Source of the DNA: Ruegeria sp. A3M17
GTDB lineage: Bacteria; Pseudomonadota; Alphaproteobacteria; Rhodobacterales; Rhodobacteraceae
NCBI RefSeq assembly: GCF_003318255.1
Contig: NZ_QOCF01000006.1
Location: 100,787-164,786, forward strand
DNA: 64,000 bases
Reading direction: 5' to 3'
Position numbers and translations under genes: made by a program. The number at the start of each line of letters is the position of its first letter. The first letter of the stretch is position 1. The notes under the pieces are model-generated. The model was not told the DNA's origin. It did no database searches and saw only the letters and a list, made by a program, of their open reading frames with translations. Shown piece by piece: positions 18,685-27,240 of this stretch.

Positions 18685-19432
18685 GTGGCGGTGCTGTCAG
18701 ACAAATTCGATCCAGTCACAGTCTACCTCAGAAAACCGGAAACTAGGCGGAACTAAGTTGGCTCCACGCGGAAAGAGCGGCGGTTCAACTGAGTTTGAAC
18801 TTGTCGCGTGCTTAAAGCTGCCGTTCATGATTGAGGTGACTATGGATGGATGAGTCGTCTGCGGCAAACTTTTGCAAACATCACATTTGCCGGAAGCAGA
18901 GCATCACACGTTCTTTTCGCCGACGGAAGATGTGAATACTCAGCAAGATTGTTCTTCCAACGGCCAGTTTCTTGCCTTGAGGCATTCCCTATGACTTTCA
19001 CCGCCGCGTCGTAAGAGCGCAATTTGTCAGTAACGGCGAAACCTGGCTGGCCGTATCGTTTCATCGCTTTCTTCAAGTGTATAAGGGCCGCAACACGATC
19101 CCGGCGCTTCGTGACATAGCTTTCCAGCACCTCGCCTTCATGGTCGGCTGCCCGCCACAGGCAATATTGCTTGCCGTTGATCTTCAACAATAACCTTATT
19201 TAGATGCCGTTACCAGTTCGCGAAACATCGCATCGGATTTATGCGTCTTCGGCTAGTTTCTGCGGCACAGATAGGGCCAAACCTATTCAACCAGAATCGA
19301 ACGTACAGCATCACTGCTAGACGAATGATCTCAGGGTTGGTTTTAAAGCAGCTAAAAAGTGAGCGTTTTTGTCATTAAACGAAGCTAGGAAACTGCCCTG
19401 CCTGTCTCAAGCCAATTTCCCCTGACACCACC
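18685..19432 (-). mobile_element. Decayed IS6-family insertion sequence
   Basis: About 750 bp, near the usual IS6-family size (about 0.8 kb). The transposase relic lies inside. The right end GGTGCTGTCAGACAAATTCG (18690-18709) recurs at 62822 as part of a 33-base match with two mismatches. A degenerate inverted copy, AATTTCCCCTGACACCACC, ends near 19432. It stops 4 bases short of the mutarotase-like gene stop. No intact copy is visible here to move it. Confidence 0.75.
18743..19375 (-). pseudogene. IS6-family transposase, frameshifted and internally deleted
   Basis: The central open frame (18840-19190) contains the IS6 core: KINGKQYCLWRAADHEGEVL, then VTDKLRSY and GNASRQETGRW. Upstream, from an ATG at 19375, another frame gives NPEIIRLAVMLYVRF fused directly to WLNRFGP, so about 30 residues of the DNA-binding region are deleted, and a stop lies before the core. 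Downstream of RWKNNLAEYSH the frame shifts and the expected C-terminus (RRRKERVML, LQKFAADDSSIHSHLNHER, TAALSAWSQL) continues with several stops. Clearly non-functional. Confidence 0.85.
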
Positions 19433-19435
19433 CGT

Positions 19436-20485
19436 TCAAATGTCTAAGGCTTGCGGATCGAATGGCACAAGAATCTCCTGATTTTCTGTACCTAGGATCA
19501 AGAGTTGGTTTCCCAGAGTTTCAACTGCAATCACCCTGGCTCCACTACGCCAACGAAGCGCCCCGATAACATGTGTAACCTCAACTTGACGATTGGGGTT
19601 TAGATGAATGACGCCGTGATCGTTCGGGAAACTGTTTTCGACATTTCCCAGGATGGGCGAAGCGGCCCCCTCCTCAACCCCAAGGCAGGCAAAGTGGCGG
19701 CTCGACCAAGGAGCATAATATCGACCACCGTTCGAATGCCACAACATCGTCATCGGCAAAGCCTGAGCCGATTTAAGCGATAGGAACATGTCGCCTTCCA
19801 CGGGGCGAGTTACCGCGGTCCACCCCAATTTCTCTTCAGGCGAATCCAATCCAACAACAAAGTCTTCACTCTGCGGAGACCATGGGTAGTTTGACAGGTT
19901 CACTTCGCCGTCTTTCCCGGGAAAAGACGCCAACGTTTGGCTTTCAGCCGGATATCTAAGCGCTGAATAGCCTAATGCCGGATCAACTTCCTGTTCAACC
20001 TTAGGCGTTCTCCAACACTGCTTTCGAGAGGTATGAATAGTCCCGCCATTGGGCAAGAATACATTTGCGTGATTTGCAACTGGCATCGTGCCGTCGCCAC
20101 CAATGAAAGTGTGGCGCTGGTAGACGAATGGATGTTCAGGATGCAGTGTAATCTCTTTTTGCAGCCTAGCTCCATAGACCGTTCTGTCGAGCTCAGCGCG
20201 CAAATAGCTGTCGGTCTTTTCTTCTAGTCTCCAACGAGAGTTAGCTGGCCACCCATGCAGCGGCGATGTCCCCTCAGTTGACCCGAATGGAGCGCAGAAG
20301 AAATCACCGCCGAGTTTTTCCAAATGAGGTGCTATACCTTCGGGCATAACCTCGTCTGTGCCGACCCAAGGTGCGCGATGCAGTGGTGAAATCTCTGCGT
20401 CACCGTCGTACACACTGAAACTCTCGATCAACCCCAACTGCAAATCGAATGAAAGCCGGATGCCTGTTGCGGACAGCTCGATCAC
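19436..20485 (-). CDS. Galactose mutarotase-like (aldose 1-epimerase superfamily) protein
   Basis: A 349-residue beta-rich protein with the mutarotase-type opening (a substrate-facing GTDEVMPEG and FFCAPFGSTEG), a central HPFVYQRHTF strand with NHANVFLPNGG, and late AVTRPVEGDMFLSL. It lacks a signal peptide. The superfamily interconverts sugar anomers or binds sugars; many such members in catabolic clusters are uncharacterised. It is the last gene of the LacI-mocD-mocE operon (22 bases from mocE), so a sugar or cyclitol-related substrate is the natural guess. Confidence 0.7.
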   Translation of the reverse strand: MIELSATGIRLSFDLQLGLIESFSVYDGDAEISPLHRAPWVGTDEVMPEGIAPHLEKLGGDFFCAPFGSTEGTSPLHGWPANSRWRLEEKTDSYLRAELDRTVYGARLQKEITLHPEHPFVYQRHTFIGGDGTMPVANHANVFLPNGGTIHTSRKQCWRTPKVEQEVDPALGYSALRYPAESQTLASFPGKDGEVNLSNYPWSPQSEDFVVGLDSPEEKLGWTAVTRPVEGDMFLSLKSAQALPMTMLWHSNGGRYYAPWSSRHFACLGVEEGAASPILGNVENSFPNDHGVIHLNPNRQVEVTHVIGALRWRSGARVIAVETLGNQLLILGTENQEILVPFDPQALDI

Positions 20486-20507
20486 AAACCACCCCTAGCC
20501 CAAAAAA

Positions 20508-20819
20508 TCACTCCACCAATACCATGACGCGACCATTTCCTACTCTGGTTTCGTAGGTGCGAAGATCTTCGCATACGGGCGCCCTCAAAGCTTTGCCCGT
20601 GCGATAGTCGAATAGCCCATTATGCTTAGGGCACTCTATCTCATTTTCCATCACCAGACCTTCCGATAAGTGCACTTGTTCGTGTGTACAGAGACCATCG
20701 GTGCAATAGAACTCATCATCCACACTACGAAAAATTGCATAAGTCTGATCCTCGTGATCCCAACGAATGACATCTTCTTCCTCAACATCGTCTACGGCGC
20801 ATGCGTCAACCCAAGGCAT
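20508..20819 (-). CDS. MocE-family Rieske [2Fe-2S] ferredoxin
   Basis: A 103-residue Rieske protein with both cluster motifs: CTH (Cys44, His46) and CPKHNG (Cys63, His66). Size and sequence fit the MocE ferredoxin of rhizopine catabolism, which passes electrons to the oxygenase MocD. Its start overlaps the stop of the MocD-like gene by one base, so the two proteins are made together and are probably partners. No ferredoxin reductase (MocF) is encoded nearby. Cytosolic. Confidence 0.87.
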   Translation of the reverse strand: MPWVDACAVDDVEEEDVIRWDHEDQTYAIFRSVDDEFYCTDGLCTHEQVHLSEGLVMENEIECPKHNGLFDYRTGKALRAPVCEDLRTYETRVGNGRVMVLVE

Positions 20820-21979
20820 TACGTTCCTCCTCGATCACCGATTTCTAACCCCGTGTTTCTCTCCGGAACTGCCAAGTGCAAATGTTCCCGATATGGGCGG
20901 GCCGTCGGCGGGAGCGACCTTCGAATGGCATGGTTCGGATCTACTCGCTGCTTCATGACGGAGCCCATCATTTCCCTGTAGCCATCCCAAATCGAAGTGT
21001 TCGGCGGCGGCAGATCATCCTTGATCAGATCATGAAGCGCTGGAAGAGAGTAATACGGAACCATCGGGAACATATGATGCTCAATATGGTAGTTCATGTT
21101 CCAGTAAACCCAACGGCTTATCGGGTTCATGTAAAGTGTGCGGGAATTCAACCGGTGATCAAGAACGTTCTCCGCAAGCCCTCCATGCTGAAGCAGACCC
21201 GTCATTACAAAATGCCAGCACCCATAGACCCGAGGACCTCCGATCAAGAGTATTGGGATCAGAGATTTCCATCCGGCCCCAGAGACAAGCATTACAAGTG
21301 AAACCACCAAAACAGCGGCGTAGATTGCAATGTGAAGCCGCGCCCAAAAAACCGCCTTGGGCCATTGGCTTTCCGGAATGTAATCCCGCTCTTCTTGCGA
21401 CAAGTTTCCCATCGCATTTCGCATCAGAGTTTTGAGCGACGTCCAGGTATCAACAATCCCCACAAACGCAAGCGCTTTCAGGACGAGGCTGATCGGGTGC
21501 ATCCACGCTATTTCCGGATCGCGGCCAACAATGAGTGTATCGGTGTGATGCCGCGCGTGGCTCCAGCGCCAGTTGACCGGGTTTCGCATGATCTGGAAGG
21601 ACGCGATGTGGTACACGATGTCGTTCATCCAGCGGGTTCGAAACGCCGTTCCGTGTCCGCATTCGTGCCAACGGCTGTCGCAGGCAGAACCATACACGAC
21701 GCCGTATGCAAACCAGAAAGGCACGCAAAGCCAGCTGCCCCAGAAGTACAGACCACCAGCCGCAAAAACAAAGTGCAGAGCGATCCAAATTACTGTGTCA
21801 TGAATGGCCGGCGCATCCCTACGCTTCATAAGCGATTTCAGCTTCTTACGAGGGACATCGCTGTGGTACCACTCTGCGGCCGACAGACCGTTTTCTATCG
21901 CTTGACGCGTATTCGCTCCAGTCAGGGAATAATCTCGAACAGTGAGTTCAGAGCCAATGGATGTGGTCGACTTACTCAT
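20819..21979 (-). CDS. MocD-like membrane di-iron oxygenase (fatty acid desaturase family)
   Basis: A 386-residue integral membrane protein with the three histidine boxes of the desaturase/hydroxylase family: HECGH at 105-109, HARHH at 141-145 and HIEHH at 298-302, plus an extra His near 256 and 265. Membrane segments lie around 62-98 and 215-250. MocD of rhizobial rhizopine catabolism is the named relative, proposed to oxidise the O-methyl group of 3-O-methyl-scyllo-inosamine together with MocE. The adjacent Rieske gene and the sugar-type enzymes and importer support an oxidative demethylation or hydroxylation step. Lipid desaturase is the main alternative but fits the neighbours less well. 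Confidence 0.8.
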   Translation of the reverse strand: MSKSTTSIGSELTVRDYSLTGANTRQAIENGLSAAEWYHSDVPRKKLKSLMKRRDAPAIHDTVIWIALHFVFAAGGLYFWGSWLCVPFWFAYGVVYGSACDSRWHECGHGTAFRTRWMNDIVYHIASFQIMRNPVNWRWSHARHHTDTLIVGRDPEIAWMHPISLVLKALAFVGIVDTWTSLKTLMRNAMGNLSQEERDYIPESQWPKAVFWARLHIAIYAAVLVVSLVMLVSGAGWKSLIPILLIGGPRVYGCWHFVMTGLLQHGGLAENVLDHRLNSRTLYMNPISRWVYWNMNYHIEHHMFPMVPYYSLPALHDLIKDDLPPPNTSIWDGYREMMGSVMKQRVDPNHAIRRSLPPTARPYREHLHLAVPERNTGLEIGDRGGT

Positions 21980-22057
21980 TTCCCCTTTCTCCAGCGCTCA
22001 CAGCGCGTCCCGCGCGTCTTCGTTGACTATAGCAAAGGCGCCTGGATTTTGACTTCG

Positions 22058-23086
22058 CTAATTGGCCGGCGCAGAGCTCGCCCGCGTTACAAGCTCTACG
22101 GGAAGCGCTGATTTCATTGGAAGCTCTTTGCCAGGGTTCGCCAACTGGCCCAGCAATACCTCTGCCGCTCGGCGTCCAAGTTGGTGCCGGTCCTGTCGTA
22201 TTGTTGTCAATGCCGGAACATAAGATCCCGACATTTCGATATCGTCGAAACCAACAACCGAAATGTCACCGGGCACCTTCAACCCGCCCGCAACCAGCCC
22301 AGAAATCAATCCAAAAGCAACCATATCCGCAGCGCAGAACACCGCCGTTGGGCGATCATCCATAGCAAGTATTCGTCTGGCGGCGTCATGCCCGGATTCC
22401 AGCGAGAAGTCGCCCCTGATGATCCACTCTGGCCGCGCGGGAAGCCCCAGGCGCGTCCGTTCTTCGACCACACCCTCACGCCGCGCGGTCGTCAGAACAT
22501 TCCCGTCAGGACCGGTAACATGCGCGATTTTTTTGTGGCCCAAATCATGCAAGTGCCTGATCGCCAATCGCGCACCTTCGGCGTTGTCGCTGGAAATCAC
22601 CGGAAAGGCCTCGCCTTCCACCCACTCACACAAAAATACTATGCGGTCGCCCGCGCCGTATGTGACGCATTGCTGAAGTGCGGTCGAAGGAATGCCACCA
22701 TCCAAAGAGATTGCGCCATCTATCCGGCCATCTCGAAAGTACCCGGCAAGAGTTTCTTCCTGCAGCGGATTGCTTTCGGTATCGGTGATCAGAACTGCAT
22801 AGTCCGACCCGGCGAACCCCTCGCTGATACCAGCGAGAATGCCCGAATAAAATGGTTTGCCGAGATTGGGAACAAGGACCAGCACCGCCCCTGCCCGCTG
22901 CATTCGCAGGTTTCGGGCGGCCTGGTTTACGCGATAACCCGTTTCGCGAATGGCTTCCAAGACAGCGACCCGTGTGGATTTTGACACCAGATCAGGATTG
23001 GACAAAACACGACTGACGGTGGCTGTCGACACCAGCGCGGCGAGTGCGACGTCCTGTATCGTGGCGGGTTTGGGCTTCTTACTCAT
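22058..23086 (-). CDS. LacI-family transcriptional regulator
   Basis: A 342-residue repressor: N-terminal helix-turn-helix (TIQDVALAALVSTATVSRVLSNPD, about 8-31) with hinge YRVNQAARNLRMQ, then a periplasmic-binding-protein-like sensor domain (VLVPNLGKPFYSGILAGI onward; GFDDIEMSGSYVPALTTIRQD near the end). It is transcribed first in an operon with the MocD/MocE pair and mutarotase and diverges from the SDR-to-permease operon. Two ATCGAT-centred palindromes in the shared promoter region are its probable operators. The effector is probably the imported sugar or a derivative. Confidence 0.92.
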   Translation of the reverse strand: MSKKPKPATIQDVALAALVSTATVSRVLSNPDLVSKSTRVAVLEAIRETGYRVNQAARNLRMQRAGAVLVLVPNLGKPFYSGILAGISEGFAGSDYAVLITDTESNPLQEETLAGYFRDGRIDGAISLDGGIPSTALQQCVTYGAGDRIVFLCEWVEGEAFPVISSDNAEGARLAIRHLHDLGHKKIAHVTGPDGNVLTTARREGVVEERTRLGLPARPEWIIRGDFSLESGHDAARRILAMDDRPTAVFCAADMVAFGLISGLVAGGLKVPGDISVVGFDDIEMSGSYVPALTTIRQDRHQLGRRAAEVLLGQLANPGKELPMKSALPVELVTRASSAPAN

Positions 23087-23137
23087 GGCCTGTCAGACGA
23101 TTTCCAGCTTGACTCGAATCTATTGCAATGCCGATTA

Positions 23138-23193
23138 TGTAATCGATTACACGAATTGAAAAGTGGGTTTTTCCCAAAATGTAATCGATTGCA
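23138..23193. promoter_or_regulatory. Paired LacI-type operators in the divergent promoter region
   Basis: Two matching sites: TGTAATCGATTACA (23138-23151), a perfect 14-base palindrome, and TGTAATCGATTGCA (23180-23193), one base off symmetry. Their centres are 42 bases apart, four helical turns, which would allow one repressor tetramer to loop between them. The second site includes the -10 hexamer of the forward promoter. The central CG pair is typical of LacI-family sites. Confidence 0.82.
23156..23185 (+). promoter_or_regulatory. Predicted sigma-70 promoter for the SDR-ABC operon
   Basis: TTGAAA (23156-23161) and TGTAAT (23180-23185) are separated by 18 bases. The -10 lies within the second operator and the first operator ends 4 bases before the -35, an arrangement suited to repression. 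Confidence 0.5.
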
Positions 23194-23222
23194 GTAACGA
23201 TTTCGCCAAGCGAGGGAAACTG

Positions 23223-23264
23223 ATGGCATCCGAATTCAAACGCACCAAAAGCCGGGTTCTTTGA
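23223..23264 (+). CDS. Possible 13-codon leader ORF upstream of the SDR gene
   Basis: ATG at 23223 follows GAGGG with good spacing and encodes MASEFKRTKSRVL, stopping at TGA 23262-23264, which overlaps the ATG of the SDR gene by one base (TGATG). The SDR start itself has no good ribosome-binding site, so translation may enter at this mini-frame and be handed on. It might also be a remnant of an older N-terminus. Confidence 0.35.
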   Translation: MASEFKRTKSRVL

Positions 23265-23992
23265 TGACTTCGAAGGTCAAATTCGACTTTGCCGGGGCAA
23301 AGGTCCTGGTGATCGGCGCCAGCCGAGCCGGAATTGGTGCCGCTATTGCAAGAGAATTCCAGGACTCGGGTGCCACAGTGGAGATTACCGGTGTGGAACC
23401 GCAATGCGCCGAAGAGGACGCTGCCCGATTTGACTACATTCAACTGGATGTAACCAACACCGACGAAGTCTACAAATTTGCAGGTGAACGGGACCATATT
23501 GACGTCTTGGTAAACTGTGCGGCGGTGACTCGACGCGGTGAAGAAATGGCACCTGAGTTCTTTTCCCACGTGCTGGACGTAAATCTGACCGGGTCTTTTC
23601 GCTGCGCCGAAGCGCTGCACCCTGCCCTTTCGGTCGCGAAAGGGCGCGTCATAAATGTGGCCTCCATGTATGCGCGCTTTGGTTCACCGCTCAACCCAGC
23701 ATATGGCGCGTCAAAAGCCGGCGTAGAACAACTGACAAAATCACTGGCGATTGCGTGGGCCAAAGACGGTATTCGGGTGAACGCGATCGCGCCGGGGTTC
23801 ATCGTGACCGAGCAATCCGCGAAAGCCCGAAAAGACGCCAGCTTCACAACAGCTGTTGAAGCACGCACACCCTTGGCGCGCTGGGGTCACCCGGAAGATA
23901 TCTCCGGAACAGCCATGTTTCTCGCATCCGATGCCGCGGCTTTTGTGACCGGCACATGCCTGATCGTGGACGGAGGGTATTCGGTTGTTTGA
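23264..23992 (+). CDS. SDR family oxidoreductase (sugar/cyclitol dehydrogenase-like)
   Basis: A 242-residue classical SDR with cofactor motif GASRAGIG (18-25), the DVTNTDEV acidic strand, a VNCAAV variant of NNAG, catalytic Ser in INVASMY and YGASK. The C-terminus FVTGTCLIVDGGYSVV is typical. TTG at 23261 is in frame directly before the ATG; the ATG at 23264 is more likely the start. First gene of the plus-strand operon controlled by the LacI operators, followed by MocA-like and isomerase genes, so it probably oxidises or reduces the imported polyol or its product. Confidence 0.85.
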   Translation: MTSKVKFDFAGAKVLVIGASRAGIGAAIAREFQDSGATVEITGVEPQCAEEDAARFDYIQLDVTNTDEVYKFAGERDHIDVLVNCAAVTRRGEEMAPEFFSHVLDVNLTGSFRCAEALHPALSVAKGRVINVASMYARFGSPLNPAYGASKAGVEQLTKSLAIAWAKDGIRVNAIAPGFIVTEQSAKARKDASFTTAVEARTPLARWGHPEDISGTAMFLASDAAAFVTGTCLIVDGGYSVV

Positions 23993-24004
23993 CAGGAGCA
24001 CACA

Positions 24005-25159
24005 ATGAGTGACTTCGCGGAAATTCGCGCCGCAGTGATCGGGACCGGCTTCATAGGAACAGTGCACGTTCAGGCGCTTCGGCGTCTGGGCGTGGACGTA
24101 AGAGGTGTTCTTGGGTCATCGCCAGAGCGCGGACGGGAACGGGCGCGGGCAATGAGCGTGGCCCGAGCCTATGACTCTCTGGAAGACCTGTTGGCGGATG
24201 AAAACATCGATGTAGTGCACGTAACGACCCCTAACCACGCACACTATCCGCAAGTGAAATCGATCCTGGCTGCGGGCAAACACGTCATCTGCGAGAAACC
24301 ACTTGCCATGACGTCCGTCGAAAGCGCCGAGATGGTCGACATTGCCAATGCGTCGGGAAAGGTCGCGGCGGTTTGCTACAACATTCGGTTTTATCCACTG
24401 AACCAGCAGGCTCACGGAATGGTGCAGGCCGGGGTACTGGGAGATATTCGTTTAATTACAGGGCATTACCACCAGGATTGGCTAGCTAAATCCAACGACT
24501 GGAATTGGCGGTTGGAAAGCGAAATGGGCGGCGTGCTGCGTTCGGTTGGTGATATCGGAACGCACTGGGTTGATCTGACCAGCTTCGTCACCGGGTTGAA
24601 GGCGGCCTCCGTCTTTGCAGAGCTGACAACCTTCCTTCCGGAACGCCAGAAACCTCTTGGCCCGGTTGAGACATTTACCACCGGAACCGGCGAAACCGAG
24701 ACTGTGCACATCGATACCGACGATGCTGCCATGATCCTTATCCGATATGAGAACGGAGCGCGGGCCGTGATGAGCACATCTCAGGTGAACATGGGCCGAA
24801 AGAACTCATTGCAATGGGACATCGCCGGAGCAAATGCCAGTGCGGCTTGGGACAGTGAAACTCCTGATCATCTGTTCATTGGGCATCGTGACGCGCCCAA
24901 CCAGACCCTGATGCGTGACTTCACCTTGATGAACGGTCCGGGGATCGCAGCCGCCACCTTGCCGCCCGGGCATGTCGAAGGGTTCGCAGATTCATTCTTC
25001 AACTTTTTCCGGGCGGTCTATGCCGACGTCATCGCAGGCGGGCGGCAAAAAGGCAGCACATGGGCCACATTTGAGGACGGCCATTACGAGATGCAATTCT
25101 GCGATGCCGTCGTGAAATCGGCGAGTGAGAGCCGCTGGGTCGATTTGAGCGAAATTTGA
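24005..25159 (+). CDS. Gfo/Idh/MocA family oxidoreductase
   Basis: A 384-residue two-domain dehydrogenase. The N-terminal Rossmann fold has GTGFIGTVHVQALR near residues 13-26 and the family hallmark EKPLAMT (about residues 98-104); the C-terminal alpha/beta domain contains the YENGARAVMSTSQ strand. Family members oxidise inositols, glucose and other sugars with NAD(P), and MocA acts in rhizopine breakdown. It lies 12 bases after the SDR and 10 bases before the isomerase gene. The exact substrate is unknown. Confidence 0.9.
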   Translation: MSDFAEIRAAVIGTGFIGTVHVQALRRLGVDVRGVLGSSPERGRERARAMSVARAYDSLEDLLADENIDVVHVTTPNHAHYPQVKSILAAGKHVICEKPLAMTSVESAEMVDIANASGKVAAVCYNIRFYPLNQQAHGMVQAGVLGDIRLITGHYHQDWLAKSNDWNWRLESEMGGVLRSVGDIGTHWVDLTSFVTGLKAASVFAELTTFLPERQKPLGPVETFTTGTGETETVHIDTDDAAMILIRYENGARAVMSTSQVNMGRKNSLQWDIAGANASAAWDSETPDHLFIGHRDAPNQTLMRDFTLMNGPGIAAATLPPGHVEGFADSFFNFFRAVYADVIAGGRQKGSTWATFEDGHYEMQFCDAVVKSASESRWVDLSEI

Positions 25160-25169
25160 GGGCGATGAC

Positions 25170-26084
25170 ATGAAACTGGGCTTACTGACTGCACCATTCG
25201 AAAACCTTCAATTGACTGAGGTGGCGGCCTGGGCCGGAGCCAATGGGTTTTCGGCGATGGAGGTCGCCTGCTGGCCATCGTCAGGTGGCGAACAACGGCG
25301 CTATGCGGGAACCAGCCACATCAACGTAGATGGCCTTTCTGCGGATCAGGGCACTGAAATTGTTGGGCAGCTCGGCGATCAGGGTATCGAGATTTCGGGT
25401 CTGGGGTACTATCCCAACCCGCTCCACGCCGATGCAGAGCACCGGGCCGAAGTCATTGGGCATCTTAACAAGGTAATCACAGCCGCTGGCGTGATGGGCA
25501 TCAAAGTTGTCAACACATTCGTCGGCGGAGATCGCACTCTGCATCTCGACACGAACTGGGAGCGTGCCACCGATATTTTCGACCCTATCGTGAAGCACGC
25601 TCAAAACTCTGGTGTGCGTCTGTGTTTTGAAAACTGCCCGATGATCTTCAGCTATGACGAATGGCCCGGGGGTCACAACATTGCTTACTCGCCAAGAATC
25701 TGGCGGCGGATATTCGAGGAATGGGGCGATGCGGTTGGCATGAACTTCGATCCTTCACATCTGATCTGGCAGTTCATCGATCAAAAACGGTTCATCAAAG
25801 AATTTGGCCCATACATGGCCCATGTCCATGCCAAGGACGTGATGGTTGACCAGGACGGGCTTTATGAGAACGGGGTGATGTCAACCGGCATGGGATGGCA
25901 AATACCACGGCTTTGCGGGCTGGGCGATGTGGACTGGGCCGGTTTCTTTTCCGGCCTGTACCGCGCCGGTTACGACGGTCCGATCATTATAGAACATGAA
26001 GACCGATTGTTCGAAGGGACTGACGAAAAGGTCAAGCGGGGTTTTCTGCTGGCCCGGGATGTCCTGTCACCATTCATCAAGTGA
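25170..26084 (+). CDS. Sugar phosphate isomerase/epimerase family TIM-barrel protein
   Basis: A 304-residue AP-endonuclease-2-type TIM barrel. Metal and substrate-binding segments are visible: FENCPM (about residues 152-157), NFDPSHLIWQ, HVHAKDVM and the terminal IIIEHED. The family includes inosose dehydratases (IolE, MocC-like), inosose isomerases (IolI) and ketose 3-epimerases. Position between MocA-like and sugar ABC genes matches the mocC place in rhizopine loci. Cytosolic; activity inferred from family. Confidence 0.87.
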   Translation: MKLGLLTAPFENLQLTEVAAWAGANGFSAMEVACWPSSGGEQRRYAGTSHINVDGLSADQGTEIVGQLGDQGIEISGLGYYPNPLHADAEHRAEVIGHLNKVITAAGVMGIKVVNTFVGGDRTLHLDTNWERATDIFDPIVKHAQNSGVRLCFENCPMIFSYDEWPGGHNIAYSPRIWRRIFEEWGDAVGMNFDPSHLIWQFIDQKRFIKEFGPYMAHVHAKDVMVDQDGLYENGVMSTGMGWQIPRLCGLGDVDWAGFFSGLYRAGYDGPIIIEHEDRLFEGTDEKVKRGFLLARDVLSPFIK

Positions 26085-26129
26085 AGAAATTATCAAATTT
26101 GAAATGACTAAAACTGGGAGGAAAATGAA

Positions 26130-27167
26130 ATGAAGAACCTACTCTATGGCGTTGCTGCAATTGCGGTTTCAGCTTCTCTTTCGACCATGGCAATGGCTGA
26201 TGGGCACAAGCAGTACACTATTGGCGTGTCCAACACCGTTCAAGGCAATGGCTGGCGCGAACAGATGATCTGCGCCATGCGAGCGCAGGCCTTGGTCGAA
26301 GCCGATGTGACAAACCTGATCGTCGCGCATCGCAACACCGATTCAGCCGGGCAACTGGAAGACATCAACAACCTCATCGAAGCAGGTGTTGACGCAATTG
26401 TCCTGAACCCCTCCAACCCGGATGCTTTGAATTCAGCACTGGAAAAAGCAATGGCGCAAGATATCGTCGTTGTTGCCGTGGATGCCGGCGTTTCAGCTGA
26501 AGGTGCCTACATTCTTTCGAACAATCAGGAAGAATACGCCTACCTCGGTGCCAAATGGTTGTTTGAACAACTCGGAGGCAAAGGTGACGTTGTCTACATG
26601 CGTGGCATTGCTGGCGTCTCAGCCGATACAGATCGAGACAACGGCTTCAAAAGAGCATTAGCTGAACACCCCGATATCAATGTGGTGCACGAGGTTTTCA
26701 CCGGCTGGCAGCAAGACCAGGGCAAGCAGCAGATCTTCGATTACCTGGCCACCGGAATCCCGTTTGACGGTGTCTGGACCAGCGGTATCGACAATGTAAT
26801 CGTCGACGCGTTCACTGAATCCGGCGCTCCCCTGGTTCCGATCGTTGGCGCCGACAACGCAGGATTTGTTCAATACTTGACCGAGGTTGAGGGATTGAAT
26901 GGCGCAGCGGTAACAAATCCTGGCTCAGTCGGCGGCGCAGGCATTGCTTTGGCTGTCGACATTCTGAACGGCAAGGCACCTGAGAACAAAACCGTTCTTG
27001 TCGACCCTGTGCTTTGGGAGAATGCGACGGACGCAGGCCGTGAAACGATCACAGCGGCTCAGAATCCTAACCTTGACCCAGAGTGGCCCGTATCAGTGAC
27101 GGTTCCCGGCTGGACCGACTACACGATGGAACAAATCATCGACTGTAAGGGACCCGGCGAGGGCTGA
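26130..27167 (+). CDS. Sugar ABC transporter substrate-binding protein (MocB/RbsB-like)
   Basis: A 345-residue periplasmic protein with a Sec signal peptide (KNLLYGVAAIAVSASLSTMAMA, cleavage near residue 23) and a type-I sugar-binding fold: YTIGVSNTVQGNGWREQ, NLIEAGVDAIVLNPSNPDAL and NQEEYAYLGAKWL. These match ribose/inositol/rhizopine-binding proteins. GGGAGGAAAATGAA upstream gives a strong ribosome-binding site. It precedes the ATPase gene; the gap holds a perfect hairpin. Confidence 0.92.
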   Translation: MKNLLYGVAAIAVSASLSTMAMADGHKQYTIGVSNTVQGNGWREQMICAMRAQALVEADVTNLIVAHRNTDSAGQLEDINNLIEAGVDAIVLNPSNPDALNSALEKAMAQDIVVVAVDAGVSAEGAYILSNNQEEYAYLGAKWLFEQLGGKGDVVYMRGIAGVSADTDRDNGFKRALAEHPDINVVHEVFTGWQQDQGKQQIFDYLATGIPFDGVWTSGIDNVIVDAFTESGAPLVPIVGADNAGFVQYLTEVEGLNGAAVTNPGSVGGAGIALAVDILNGKAPENKTVLVDPVLWENATDAGRETITAAQNPNLDPEWPVSVTVPGWTDYTMEQIIDCKGPGEG

Positions 27168-27180
27168 TCCGAATTGACTG

Positions 27181-27208
27181 GCCTTCCGCCTTTAGCTGGG
27201 CGGAAGGC
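27181..27208 (+). promoter_or_regulatory. Intra-operon hairpin after the binding-protein gene
   Basis: GCCTTCCGCC (27181-27190) and GGCGGAAGGC (27199-27208) form a perfect 10-base stem with an 8-base loop. No T run follows, so an mRNA-stabilising or partial-termination role is more likely than full termination. It sits between stop of the binding-protein gene and start of the ATPase gene. Confidence 0.75.
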
Positions 27209-27240
27209 AAATCCAACCCACTCGGTATTCAAGGACTTCC

